64,000 nucleotides of DNA from JBEKCD01 sp050015055 (lineage in GTDB: Archaea > Thermoproteota > Bathyarchaeia > Bathyarchaeales > Bathycorpusculaceae): assembly GCA_050015055.1 (NCBI GenBank), contig JBEKCD010000006.1, forward strand, positions 143,283-207,282, read 5' to 3'. Shown here in pieces: positions 35,486 to 44,238 of the stretch. The notes below the pieces were generated by a model. The model saw only the letters and a program-made list of their open reading frames with translations, searched no databases and was not told the DNA's origin. How positions within the stretch are numbered: position 1 is the stretch's first letter; every line of letters begins with the position of its first letter. The translations under genes and the position numbers were made by a program.

Positions 35486-36936
35486 AGGAAATCGTCATAG
35501 ATCCGATAACGAGATTGGAAGGCCACGGTAACGTTTCGATATTCCTGAACAACGAGGGTGAAGTTGAAAACGCTTATCTCAAGATACCTGAACTCAGAGG
35601 GTTCGAACAGTTCTGCGTGGGCAGAAGAGCTGAACTCATGCCGATTCTCACGACTAGAATCTGCGGAGTCTGCCCTGTCGCCCACCATTTCGCTGCCACA
35701 AAAGCCTTGGACGCAGCGTTCAACGTTGACCCTCCATCCGCAGCTAAAAAGCTCAGAGAACTCATGTACGCTGGATACATCATCTACGACCACACACTGC
35801 ACTTCTACTATCTTGGTGGACCGGACTTCATCGTCGGACCTGACGCTCCGCCTGAGAAAAGAAACATACTTGGAGTCATTGAGAAGGCCGGGATGGATGT
35901 GGCCAAGGAGGTCATCAAGCACCGAGCCTACGGACAAAGGATAACGGCGATTCTGGGTGGAAAAGCGACGCATCCAGTGTGCGGGTTACCCGGAGGTATC
36001 TCGAAGCCGCTGAGTGAAGAGAACAGGCAGGAAATCGAGATGATGGCGGCATCGTCCTTGGAGTTTGCAAAATTCACCCTGAAAATATTTCATGACATTG
36101 TTCTGGGAAACCCGAAGTACGTTGACATGATCAAGAGCGACGCGTACACGATGAACACGTACTATATGGGCCTGGTTGATGAGCACAATAAGGTCAACTT
36201 TTACGACGGTAAAATCAGAGTCGTCTATCCTAGCGGCGGCGAATTCCTCAAGTTTGAGCCAAAAGACTACTTGACACAGATTGGCGAACACGTGGAAGAG
36301 TGGACTTACGCGAAGTTTCCGTTCCTCAAGAAGGTAGGATGGAAAGGCCTGGTTTACGGTCCGGACAGCGGTGTTTACCGTGTGGGTCCGCTTGGAAGAC
36401 TGAACGCTTCAGACGGCATGGCAACACCGCTTGCACAGGAAGAGTACGAGGTAATGTACAAGACTCTTGGCGGAAAACCGGTGCACGGCACTCTGGCGTT
36501 CCACTGGGCACGGCTGATTGAGCTGCTCTACGCGACTGAACGGGCGCTTGAGCTTGTAAGAGATCCTGAGATAACGAGCACGAACGTGCGGAACAAGCCG
36601 GGCGAACCTGGCGAGGGCGTGGGAGTCGTCGAGGCAGCGAGGGGCACACTGTATCATCATTACGTGCTGGACAAGGACGCGCTGATTAAGGATGTCAACA
36701 TGATTGTAGCGACAACCAACAACTATCCCGCAATCTGCATGTCCATCCGCGACGCTGCAAAAGGTCTCATACACGACGGAAAAGTGAACCAAGGCATACT
36801 CAACATGGTCGAAATGGCCTTCAGAGCATACGACCCCTGCTTCGGATGTGCCACGCACTTCGCTGTAGGACAAATGCCCTTAACCGTACAAATCTACGAC
36901 GCAAACAGGAAACTCGTTCAAAAACTAGAGAGATAA
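35482..36936 (+). CDS. mvhA: F420-non-reducing NiFe hydrogenase large subunit
   Basis: The 484-residue protein has both nickel-binding motifs: RICGVCPVAHHF near residue 58 and DPCFGCATHF near the C-terminus. All four metal cysteines are present and none is replaced by selenocysteine. After the final motif about 20 residues remain, as expected for a tail removed by a maturation protease, which is encoded next. With MvhG, MvhD and HdrABC it should form a cytoplasmic complex that oxidises H2 and reduces ferredoxin and a disulfide by flavin-based bifurcation, or runs in reverse to make H2. Confidence 0.94.
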   Translation: MKEIVIDPITRLEGHGNVSIFLNNEGEVENAYLKIPELRGFEQFCVGRRAELMPILTTRICGVCPVAHHFAATKALDAAFNVDPPSAAKKLRELMYAGYIIYDHTLHFYYLGGPDFIVGPDAPPEKRNILGVIEKAGMDVAKEVIKHRAYGQRITAILGGKATHPVCGLPGGISKPLSEENRQEIEMMAASSLEFAKFTLKIFHDIVLGNPKYVDMIKSDAYTMNTYYMGLVDEHNKVNFYDGKIRVVYPSGGEFLKFEPKDYLTQIGEHVEEWTYAKFPFLKKVGWKGLVYGPDSGVYRVGPLGRLNASDGMATPLAQEEYEVMYKTLGGKPVHGTLAFHWARLIELLYATERALELVRDPEITSTNVRNKPGEPGEGVGVVEAARGTLYHHYVLDKDALIKDVNMIVATTNNYPAICMSIRDAAKGLIHDGKVNQGILNMVEMAFRAYDPCFGCATHFAVGQMPLTVQIYDANRKLVQKLER

Positions 36937-36961
36937 ACTCTTTTTCCTTTTTCCTCTGATT

Positions 36962-37480
36962 GTGTTCTGTTGGCGATTTCTAGTGGTTAACCCAAGATTC
37001 AATGTTCAGAAGGAGCTTGGAAAGTGGCTTTCAGACGCTGATAGAGTCGTTCTGGCCGGCGTTGGAAACCCCATTCGCATGGACGACTATGTTGGAGTGA
37101 GAGTGGTTCAAGACTTACAGGGAAAGGTTTCTGATAAGGTACACCTCATAGAATGCGAAACGGTTCCTGAAGATTCCGTGCCGCAAATCGTAGATTTCCG
37201 TCCCACGCACGTCCTTTTGATAGACGCTGCACTTCTGGGCCTAGAGCCTGGCAGTTACAAGCTTGTTGAACCTGAGCGGTTGACTATGTCTCCTGCCTTT
37301 TCGACACACATGCTTCCACTACGGATATTCTGTGAACATGTTATGGAGACAACCCAAGCAAGAATTGCCCTATTGCTGGTGGAACCCGAGAAGAGTGATT
37401 TCGGAGAGGGTCTGACTCCCCGCGTTGAAGCCTCCGTGAAGGAAATCGTCCAGACACTGCTTGAACTGCTTCCACAATAG
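36962..37480 (+). CDS. Hydrogenase maturation endopeptidase (HycI/HyaD family)
   Basis: The 172-residue protein has the family signature GVGNPIRMDDYVGVRVV with the nickel-sensing aspartate, the second acidic site in IECETVPED, LIDAALLGLEPG, and the histidine in FSTHMLPL. These proteases cut the C-terminal tail of the NiFe large subunit once nickel is in place. It follows the large subunit by 25 bp and closes the operon. The GTG at 36962 or at 36983 may be the start. Confidence 0.9.
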   Translation: MFCWRFLVVNPRFNVQKELGKWLSDADRVVLAGVGNPIRMDDYVGVRVVQDLQGKVSDKVHLIECETVPEDSVPQIVDFRPTHVLLIDAALLGLEPGSYKLVEPERLTMSPAFSTHMLPLRIFCEHVMETTQARIALLLVEPEKSDFGEGLTPRVEASVKEIVQTLLELLPQ

Positions 37481-37561
37481 CTGCATCAGCCCCGTTAGTG
37501 TCCGATTATGGTTACAACAGTGCGCGGGCAATGTTGGATTCTCATGCGGTCTTTGGTGAAA

Positions 37562-37569
37562 ACTTATAT
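37562..37569 (+). promoter_or_regulatory. TATA box for asnA
   Basis: CTTATATT lies 37-44 bp before the ATG at 37606, so the message would begin near 37590. This excludes the earlier GTG at 37498 as the usual start. Confidence 0.5.
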
Positions 37570-37605
37570 TGTGGGGCCGAGTATCCGATTCGATGTGTGA
37601 TCATC

Positions 37606-38736
37606 ATGTCGGACAAGAAAGCGGATCTTGCTGGTCCAGGCATCGGCAGCTACGATGAGCTGGAGAAGATTCTGCCAAAAGACTACCACCCTATTTTGGA
37701 CCCGAAAGACACGCAGAAAGCAATATTTGCGGTGAAAAGCTACATCGAGGAAAACCTGTGCAAAGAGCTCAATCTGATAATGGTGCAGGTTCCCCTCATC
37801 GTGGACGTCTTGAGCGGCGTCAACGACCTTTTGGATCGTGATGGCTCGCGTACACCCATTCAATTCCACATTTCAAACGACTATGACAAACATCCAGTCG
37901 ACGCTCAAATAGTCCAGGCCGCGACCAAATGGAAGCGGCTGGCCCTGAAAGAGTTCGGGATGAAGCCCGGCGAAGGCCTGTGCACTGACATGCGTGCCGT
38001 GCGCAAGGACTACTTCCTCGACCATGACCACAGCGCCTACGTTGACCAGTGGGACTGGGAAAAGGCAATAACTGAGAAGGAGCGTAACCTCAAATACCTC
38101 ACCGAGACCGTGGAGAAAATCTGGAAGGTCATCAAGGGCGCCGAGAAGCACGTGCAGAAACTCTATCCTCAATTGAAAACAGACAAGTATCCAGACTTGC
38201 CTGACAAGCTAACTTTCCTGCATGCCGAGGACATCCTTGACAAGTACCCCGACCTGCCTCGCAAGCAGCGCGAGACAAGGATTCTGCAGGATTACCCAGG
38301 GATTTTCATTTACGGAATTGGTTGGCCCCTCAGAGACGGTTACCCCCATGAAATGAGAGCGGCGGACTATGATGACTGGGTAACCGAGACGAAGTCAAAG
38401 GACGGAAAACCGATGCACGGTCTCAACGGCGACATTCTCGTCTGGAACCCCGTGACGAAGCGACGCCACGAATTGACATCGATGGGCATCCGAGTCAACG
38501 CAGAAACGCTTAAGAAACAACTAGAGATGTCGGGTCAGCTTGACTTTCTCAAGTACCCGTACCACCAGGGCATAGTGAAAAACGAGATTCCGCTCAGCAT
38601 AGGCGGAGGGATAGGTCAGTCGCGCACGCAGATGGCGATACTCAAGAAGGCACATCTAGGCGAGGTCAGCGTCACCGTTTGGCCGAAAGTACTCAAAGAC
38701 ATGTGTAGCAAGAGAAACATATTCGTACTCGAATAA
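37606..38736 (+). CDS. asnA: Ammonia-dependent asparagine synthetase AsnA
   Basis: From the ATG at 37606 the protein has 376 residues, somewhat longer than the bacterial enzyme at about 330. It follows AsnA along its length: LSGVNDLLDRDGSRTPIQF, AATKWKRLALKEFG, GEGLCTDMRAVRKD, SAYVDQWDWEKAI, APD-like AADYDDW, LNGDILVWNPV, ELTSMGIRVNAETLK and IGGGIGQSRTQM. It makes asparagine from aspartate, ammonia and ATP, with a class II aminoacyl-tRNA-synthetase-like fold. Use of free ammonia suits an anaerobic, ammonium-rich habitat. It has its own promoter and is not part of the hydrogenase operon. Confidence 0.93.
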   Translation: MSDKKADLAGPGIGSYDELEKILPKDYHPILDPKDTQKAIFAVKSYIEENLCKELNLIMVQVPLIVDVLSGVNDLLDRDGSRTPIQFHISNDYDKHPVDAQIVQAATKWKRLALKEFGMKPGEGLCTDMRAVRKDYFLDHDHSAYVDQWDWEKAITEKERNLKYLTETVEKIWKVIKGAEKHVQKLYPQLKTDKYPDLPDKLTFLHAEDILDKYPDLPRKQRETRILQDYPGIFIYGIGWPLRDGYPHEMRAADYDDWVTETKSKDGKPMHGLNGDILVWNPVTKRRHELTSMGIRVNAETLKKQLEMSGQLDFLKYPYHQGIVKNEIPLSIGGGIGQSRTQMAILKKAHLGEVSVTVWPKVLKDMCSKRNIFVLE

Positions 38737-38803
38737 ACGCAATAAGCCATCGCAGCCCCTGTCCCATCATTTTCTCTTGAAACTACAGGAACTATAGCGC
38801 GCA

Positions 38804-38911
38804 TTAAGAATTGTTACCTTTTGCTACTCTTTCAACATTCTTCAAAAGTGCTTCAATTCTCTTAATTGCTACCGCTGGGTTGTGAAAGAATTCTTTGACC
38901 GCTTCTGACGG
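38804..38911 (-). pseudogene. Possible 3' remnant of a helical gene
   Basis: A 35-codon minus-strand frame, opened by an upstream TGA and ending with TAA at 38804-38806, reads FFHNPAVAIKRIEALLKNV, a credible amphipathic helix. There is no start codon and no continuation upstream. An exact GCGCGC lies two bases beyond the stop (38797-38802). It may be the tail of a deleted gene. Confidence 0.25.
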
Positions 38912-38981
38912 TCAACTTTTACTACTTAGGAAAGCGCACACCAAATCTTAAATCGAACTGGAGTTCCCCTTATATTTTGAT

Positions 38982-39791
38982 ATGAAGAAGCTTGTCGTCG
39001 GGTCACTGATTTTTCTGCTTTTTGTCGCTGCTCTGTTCTTGTTGGTGCGCATAGAAAAGTATCATCCGATAGGGGCTGATGTGGCTATTTACTCTGGCAG
39101 AGGCACGTGGAACGATTCAGTCGTAGCTCTTGAGAAAATCGTTCTCTGGATGAACTGCACCTTTGAGCTTGTAACTGCACAGTACATTAACGATCATGGG
39201 CTAGCGGCTTTTCGCGTGCTGTGCATTCCAGGCGGGGACATGTATGCCTATGGTCAGGACCTTTCTATGAACGGCAAGAACAACATCAGAACCTTCGTGC
39301 ATGACGGTGGAGGTTACATTGGAATCTGCGGTGGAGCTTACTTCGCTGCAGAAAGAGTCTTCTGGCGCGGCAATGAACTGCCCATGACGACACCCGCGTT
39401 GTTTCCAGGCATCGCCGAAGGCCCCATCGACGAGATAATGCCCTACCCCAACTACACGATGTGCTCGGTGAACATCGTCGACCACACACATCCCATCACC
39501 CAGTCTGAGCCCGACAATGAAACGATGCTCTACTATTGGGGTCCAGCACTCGTGCCCAACGCAGCAGCCAACGTGACCGTTCTGGGAACATACGCGAAAG
39601 GAAACCTGCCTGCGATGGTGGCTTCAGAGTACCATCAAGGAAGAGTTTTCCTCGTCGGCACACATCCTGAAATCGAAGAAGACAGTAACCTCGACGGAGC
39701 GTCGTTCGGAGACGAACTTCAAGACGAAGGTTCCGAATGGCCAATTATGCAAAGAGCCTTCCTATGGTGTATGCAGATTCAGAATGCATAG
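38982..39791 (+). CDS. Membrane-anchored class I glutamine-amidotransferase-like (BPL_N-type) protein
   Basis: The 269-residue protein has an N-terminal membrane anchor (about residues 3-23). The rest is a flavodoxin-like GATase-1 fold similar to the N-terminal part of eukaryotic biotin-protein ligase: VLCIPGGDMYAYGQ, then a nucleophile elbow GYIGICGGAYFAAE with a cysteine, and a late histidine in VGTHPEIEED. That gives a Cys-His-Glu-like set, but ammonia transfer outside the membrane makes little sense, so it is probably a hydrolase or a binding protein. NxT sites suggest an extracellular position. A TATA-like TCTTAAAT lies at about 38946. Confidence 0.75.
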   Translation: MKKLVVGSLIFLLFVAALFLLVRIEKYHPIGADVAIYSGRGTWNDSVVALEKIVLWMNCTFELVTAQYINDHGLAAFRVLCIPGGDMYAYGQDLSMNGKNNIRTFVHDGGGYIGICGGAYFAAERVFWRGNELPMTTPALFPGIAEGPIDEIMPYPNYTMCSVNIVDHTHPITQSEPDNETMLYYWGPALVPNAAANVTVLGTYAKGNLPAMVASEYHQGRVFLVGTHPEIEEDSNLDGASFGDELQDEGSEWPIMQRAFLWCMQIQNA

Positions 39792-40135
39792 CGCGAACCT
39801 TTCCCTGATATTAGCGCGTTATTTCAAGGAATAGTTCATGTTGTTTCTTTGACAGAAGCTCATTTCTTCGAGAACAGGTTTCTGTAACAGGATTTGGAAA
39901 AAAGGTCAAAAGTGATTTTGGGTTTATTGTCTTTTTGGAAAAAGGTGAAAAACCGGAAGAGCGCGCGCTATCGTTGCCAATTGTTACCGCAAAATTGTTA
40001 CTTTTTCCCACGGCTGCCCGATGTTTTTCCTAGCGCGCGCTCGCATTGGAACCGCTGGAAGAACCCTACGACGCGCATCGCTGATGAGCTGTGCCGGCCA
40101 TGAAGAATTGAGTTAGAGCGGTGCTGGGAAAAAGG
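39792..40135. other. Intergenic region between convergent genes, with two GCGCGC tracts
   Basis: I find no gene in these 344 bp. AGCGCGCGCT occurs at 39960-39969 and AGCGCGCGCTC at 40032-40042, about 72 bp apart. The stretch separates the stop codons of two convergent genes, so it should contain transcription ends for both. Confidence 0.5.
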
Positions 40136-40642
40136 TTAGGTTTTCTGGGTTTCTTTCACGGCTTCTTGGAACAGCTTCTTGACAGCTGTTATTCTTGCTT
40201 TTTGCGCCAAGACGTCGCTCGTGGTCACTTCTAGGGCTTCTTCTGGACACCATTTGACGCATTGCGGTTCTCCTTTCTCTTTGCACAGGTCACAGACGTA
40301 GACAACCTTGTTGTCAGGGTGCAGCATGATTGCTCCGTAGTCGCATGCTTCGATGCACCATCCGCAGCCGTTGCACTTGTCCTTGTCCACAGCAATGAGT
40401 CCAGTTTCTTCAGACTGGGTTAGGCTTTTTCTTGGGCAGGCGGCGACGCATGGTGGGTCTTCACACAGCCTGCACGTTACGGCCAGATTTATCAGCTGGT
40501 TTATTCTGACCACTCTTATACGGGATTTTAGAGGGTTGAATGCTTTTTCCTTGGTCAAGGAGCAAATGTATTCGCACACTTGGCATCCTACGCATTTGTC
40601 AGGGTCTGCGGATACAAATTTTCTTTCATGAATCTTCACCAT
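40136..40642 (-). CDS. Polyferredoxin partner of the aldehyde oxidoreductase
   Basis: The start at ATG 40642 is chosen because GGAGG lies eight bases before it (40651-40655 on the plus strand); the ATG at 40657 overlapping the AOR stop is a weaker choice. The 168-residue product carries four [4Fe-4S] groups: CVGCQVCEYIC, CRLCEDPPCVAACP, CNGCGWCIEAC and CDLCKEKGEPQCVKWCP. This four-cluster layout is the HycB/CooF-like type that accompanies tungsten AOR enzymes and takes their electrons. It is translationally coupled to the AOR gene. Confidence 0.88.
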   Translation of the reverse strand: MVKIHERKFVSADPDKCVGCQVCEYICSLTKEKAFNPLKSRIRVVRINQLINLAVTCRLCEDPPCVAACPRKSLTQSEETGLIAVDKDKCNGCGWCIEACDYGAIMLHPDNKVVYVCDLCKEKGEPQCVKWCPEEALEVTTSDVLAQKARITAVKKLFQEAVKETQKT

Positions 40643-40656
40643 TTTCTTTTCCTCCA

Positions 40657-42504
40657 TTACTTGTGGATGATGTGAATCAGGTCGTCCATGCCCAGTTCCT
40701 TGAGCTTCTCCACTGTGGGAACTCCCTCTTTTGTCCAACCTCTTGATTCGTAATAGTCATCTAGAAGCAGGTCAAGTTCTTGCTGCGTTACCATGGCTCC
40801 CTTGGATGGACCTTCGTCTGGGATTGGGTCGTGCATCACCTTGTACGGTAGCGTGTCGTCTTTTCTGCCTAAGCCTTCTCTGAGGTTGATGAGCTTGGCG
40901 AGGTTTTCTATTCTTTCGCCTGTTTTCTTCAGTTCTTCAGGTGTCATGTCGAATCCAGTCACCAGAGTGTAGAGCTTCGCCATGTCTGGCAGTTCTTTGT
41001 AGTACGTGCCTCTTGAAAACTTGCAGACGATGAATGAGTCTATGACGTTGTAAATGTCTTGCATGTCCCTGACAAGCTTGCCTCTGCCCTTTTCAGCTAT
41101 AAGCCTGTTGACTTTGCCCTTCACGTCAAACGCGTAGGCTCCATGTCTGTTGTGGTCAGCTCCCCGGAAAGAGACAGCAAAACCTAACGCTGCTGTCTTA
41201 AGGCATCTCAGGTCATAGCCTGTTGTTTCAACTCCTTTTATGGTTGCAGCCAACTTGTAGGAATCTTTGCCTATGCGATCAGCTGCAAATTTCGCTCCAT
41301 CCGCCAATAAATCGCCGACACCTTCGCGCTTGCCGATTTTTTCAACCAGTTGAACCATAGCTTCAGCGTTGCCAAACTTCGCGTCTATGCCGTCGAGTTC
41401 TTTCTGAGTTAGTATACCTCTCTCATAGCAGTCCATCGCAAAACCGATGGTTACGCCCGCGCTGATCGAATCCATACCATAATAGTTCGTTAGTGCCATT
41501 CCCTTTACTATCGCGTCGAGTCTATCAACCCCGCAGAAGGGACCTAGCGCCCAAAGCGTTTCGTATTCCATGCGTGTCATAGTGTTTTTGTATGGTCCCT
41601 CTGGGACTACGCACATGTGCTCGCATCGCATCGCGCAAGAACTGCATCCGATGATTTTTGCGAGGTACTTCTCATTCAAACATTCGCCACTGATCTTCTC
41701 CGCACCTTCAAACTTTGAGTTGTTGAAGTTTCTTGTGGGCATGCAGGACAGTGAATTGTGAACTAGGACGTTCTCTGGCGTGCCGAGAGTTCTGTACTTC
41801 TGCGTGGCTGGGCCTTTCATTCTTTCATGAAATTCCTTCACATACTCCATGAACTCATCAAGTTTGGCAACCGTGACGTCGTGTGTTCCGCGCACGGCAA
41901 TCGCCTTTAGGTTTTTTGAACCCATAACTGCGCCTAAGCCTGTTCTTCCAGCCGCCCTGGTCTTGTCATTGATGATGCAGGCCATTCGGGCGAGTTTTTC
42001 GCCTGCGACGCCTATTGATGCGACTCGGATGTAGTAGTCGCCTAGCTCCTCCCTTATGGCGTCTTCAGTCTCGCCGGGCGATTTTCCCATCAAGCCTGAT
42101 GCATCCAAAAGCTGAACTGAATCATCGTCAATCCAGACGTAAACTGGTTTTTCGGCCTTGCCCTTGAAGATGACAGCATCATATCCTGCTCTTTTCAATT
42201 CTGTTCCAAAAGTGCCGTGAGCCTTGGCCTCGCCTATCCCGAAGGACTGCGGGGACTTGGAAACAAACGTATGTCCATTTCCGCCCGTGGGCCACATCGT
42301 ACCCGATATGGGGCCATTCGCGACGATCAGTGGGTTTTCCGGGTCGAACGGGTCTATCTTGGGCTTGGAATTTTCTAGCCACAGTCGCATGCCTAAGCCC
42401 ATTCCCCCGATGTACTTTTTGGCAAACTCTTCGTTAAGAGGTTCAGTGTGAGTTTTTCCGGTTGTTAAATCAACGTAGAGTACACGCCCTGCATAACCAA
42501 ACAA
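40657..42504 (-). CDS. Tungsten-containing aldehyde:ferredoxin oxidoreductase
   Basis: The 615-residue protein is a full-length AOR: MFGYAGRVLYVDLTTG at the start, the tungstopterin-binding TGGNGHTFVSKSPQ region, AGRTGLGAVMGSKNLKA, the cluster motif GCSSCAMRCEH with a later CLKT cysteine, and YGMDSISAG. These enzymes oxidise aldehydes to acids and reduce ferredoxin in the cytoplasm. The downstream polyferredoxin is coupled to it. A MoaD-like protein at 58010 may serve its pterin cofactor. The aldehyde substrate is unknown; aldehydes from amino-acid or sugar fermentation are likely. Confidence 0.93.
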   Translation of the reverse strand: MFGYAGRVLYVDLTTGKTHTEPLNEEFAKKYIGGMGLGMRLWLENSKPKIDPFDPENPLIVANGPISGTMWPTGGNGHTFVSKSPQSFGIGEAKAHGTFGTELKRAGYDAVIFKGKAEKPVYVWIDDDSVQLLDASGLMGKSPGETEDAIREELGDYYIRVASIGVAGEKLARMACIINDKTRAAGRTGLGAVMGSKNLKAIAVRGTHDVTVAKLDEFMEYVKEFHERMKGPATQKYRTLGTPENVLVHNSLSCMPTRNFNNSKFEGAEKISGECLNEKYLAKIIGCSSCAMRCEHMCVVPEGPYKNTMTRMEYETLWALGPFCGVDRLDAIVKGMALTNYYGMDSISAGVTIGFAMDCYERGILTQKELDGIDAKFGNAEAMVQLVEKIGKREGVGDLLADGAKFAADRIGKDSYKLAATIKGVETTGYDLRCLKTAALGFAVSFRGADHNRHGAYAFDVKGKVNRLIAEKGRGKLVRDMQDIYNVIDSFIVCKFSRGTYYKELPDMAKLYTLVTGFDMTPEELKKTGERIENLAKLINLREGLGRKDDTLPYKVMHDPIPDEGPSKGAMVTQQELDLLLDDYYESRGWTKEGVPTVEKLKELGMDDLIHIIHK

Positions 42505-42658
42505 TACCGTTCCCTCTGCACCATGCTGGTTCTTAACGAACGTGCAGGGTTGATATTAATTTATCGTTTCAAAATTTGGGTTCTGGACGAAGGTGAATCG
42601 ACGTTCTGACGGCGGACATTCGCGGAAAGAGTGAGAGGATAGAGGCATTCTGTTAAGT

Positions 42659-44224
42659 TTACAGCGCTTCTTTAACGAGTTCTAGGATGTCTTTTACCGA
42701 AACCTTGTTTTCAACGTCCAGCACTTTTACTGCGTCTTCTAGAGTGGTTACGCAGTACGGACAGGCCACGGCCACTGTGTCGACATTGAGGCTGAGTGCT
42801 TCTTGGAGTCGGTTTGTGCTGGGTCTCTTTTCGGGCAAGGCGTCTTCTGTCCACACTCTTCCAGCTCCTCCGCCGCAGCAGAAGCTGCTCTGTCGCGTCC
42901 TTCTCATTTCGACAAGTTCTGCGCCTTTTATCGATTGCAGAATCTTCCGAGGCGCGTCAAACACTTCGTTGCGTTTGCCTAAGAAGCAGGGGTCGTGGTA
43001 GGCGATTCTCTTGTTTATGGGCTTGGAGAGTTTGAGGCTTCCTTTTTCAACGGCCTCTGCCAGGAATTGTGTGTAATGCTGCACGTTCAGGCCGGCATCG
43101 CTGTAAGGCTTGTCATTCTTGAAGGTGTTGTAGCAGTGTGGCGATAACGTTACAATTTTCTGTGCATCGAATTTCTTGAACATTGAAACGTTGTGCTCGG
43201 CAAGTTCTTCGAACAGGCCTTTTTCTCCGAGCCTCAGCATGTGGTCTCCGCAGCACCATTCTTCAGTGCCCAAGGTTGCAAAGGAGAGATGCATGCGATC
43301 GAATACGGAGGCCATGATTCTTGCGGCTTCTTGGTTTCTCATATCATAAGTGTTTGAACAGCAGGTGAAGAACAGGACATCGGCCTTCGTGGTTGTTGGA
43401 AACGTTTTGACGTTCAGATCTTTTGCCCAATCCATCCTTTTTGACTGCGGTGTCCCCATGGGGTTGTGGTATTTGTACACGCTTTCGAGCACGTCTTTGA
43501 CGGTTCTCGGGATGTCTCCCGCTTCCACCAGGAGGCTATGGTCATCGACTATGGCGTTTGCGCAGGCCAGTTTTTTGGGGCAGAACATCGTGCATGAGTT
43601 GCATTGGGTGCAGAGCCAAACGTTATCAGCCATTGGTTTCAACCGTTGATCCAGCCCTTGATCCCTCGAATCTGTGACGAATCGATACGTAGCCGTCAAC
43701 GCTGAGGGTCCCAGAAACTTCTCATCTATCACTGCCGGACAGGCCGAGTTGCAGATGGAGCATTTGATGCAGAGTGTTAGGTCCCAGTATTTCTTGAGAT
43801 CCGCTGGGCTCTGGGGGAATTCATTGGGCTTCTTTAACTCTTTTTCGGGTTTAATCAGGAGTGGGTTGATTCTCTTGTAGGTTTCGAAGAAAGGTCGCAT
43901 GTCGACGACTAGATCTTTAATCACAGGAGCGTTTGAGAGAGGTTCAACGATTAGAGAGTCTGCTGCGAGGTCAAGAACCTGTGTGTAACAGGCCAGCATC
44001 GGCTTGCCGTTGACGTTTATTGCGCAGTCTCCGCAGATGCCCATCCTGCACGACTGTCTGAATGTGAGTGAATCGTCAAATTGATCTTTGATGTAAAGCA
44101 AGGCGTCGAGAAGGGTTGTGCCTTTGCGAATGGGAACTTTGAATGTTGAGACGTAATGCTTTTTCTGTTCTGGGTCAAATCGACTTATGTTGAATTCAAC
44201 GGTTTTCTCAACTTTGGTGCTCAC
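42659..44224 (-). CDS. tfrB: Thiol:fumarate reductase-like iron-sulfur subunit (SdhB-HdrB fusion)
   Basis: The 521-residue protein joins two parts. Residues about 1-240 are an SdhB/FrdB-type subunit with a [2Fe-2S] site (CRMGICGDCAINVNG) and two further cluster motifs (CIKCSICNSACP, CTQCNSCTMFCP). Residues about 270-520 are HdrB-like with two CCG motifs (EWCCGDHMLR with SPHCYNTFKN; SFCCGGGAGRVW with CPYCVTTL). This fusion is the hallmark of TfrB, which in methanogens couples oxidation of two thiols to fumarate reduction. No membrane anchor subunit follows, so the enzyme should be cytoplasmic. Fourteen bases separate it from the flavoprotein gene. Confidence 0.9.
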   Translation of the reverse strand: MSTKVEKTVEFNISRFDPEQKKHYVSTFKVPIRKGTTLLDALLYIKDQFDDSLTFRQSCRMGICGDCAINVNGKPMLACYTQVLDLAADSLIVEPLSNAPVIKDLVVDMRPFFETYKRINPLLIKPEKELKKPNEFPQSPADLKKYWDLTLCIKCSICNSACPAVIDEKFLGPSALTATYRFVTDSRDQGLDQRLKPMADNVWLCTQCNSCTMFCPKKLACANAIVDDHSLLVEAGDIPRTVKDVLESVYKYHNPMGTPQSKRMDWAKDLNVKTFPTTTKADVLFFTCCSNTYDMRNQEAARIMASVFDRMHLSFATLGTEEWCCGDHMLRLGEKGLFEELAEHNVSMFKKFDAQKIVTLSPHCYNTFKNDKPYSDAGLNVQHYTQFLAEAVEKGSLKLSKPINKRIAYHDPCFLGKRNEVFDAPRKILQSIKGAELVEMRRTRQSSFCCGGGAGRVWTEDALPEKRPSTNRLQEALSLNVDTVAVACPYCVTTLEDAVKVLDVENKVSVKDILELVKEAL

Positions 44225-44238
44225 GTCACTTCATCCTC

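Noticed and set aside
37498..37605. GTG-initiated extension of AsnA
   Set aside because: A TATA box at 37562 lies inside it and the extra 36 residues have no counterpart in AsnA.
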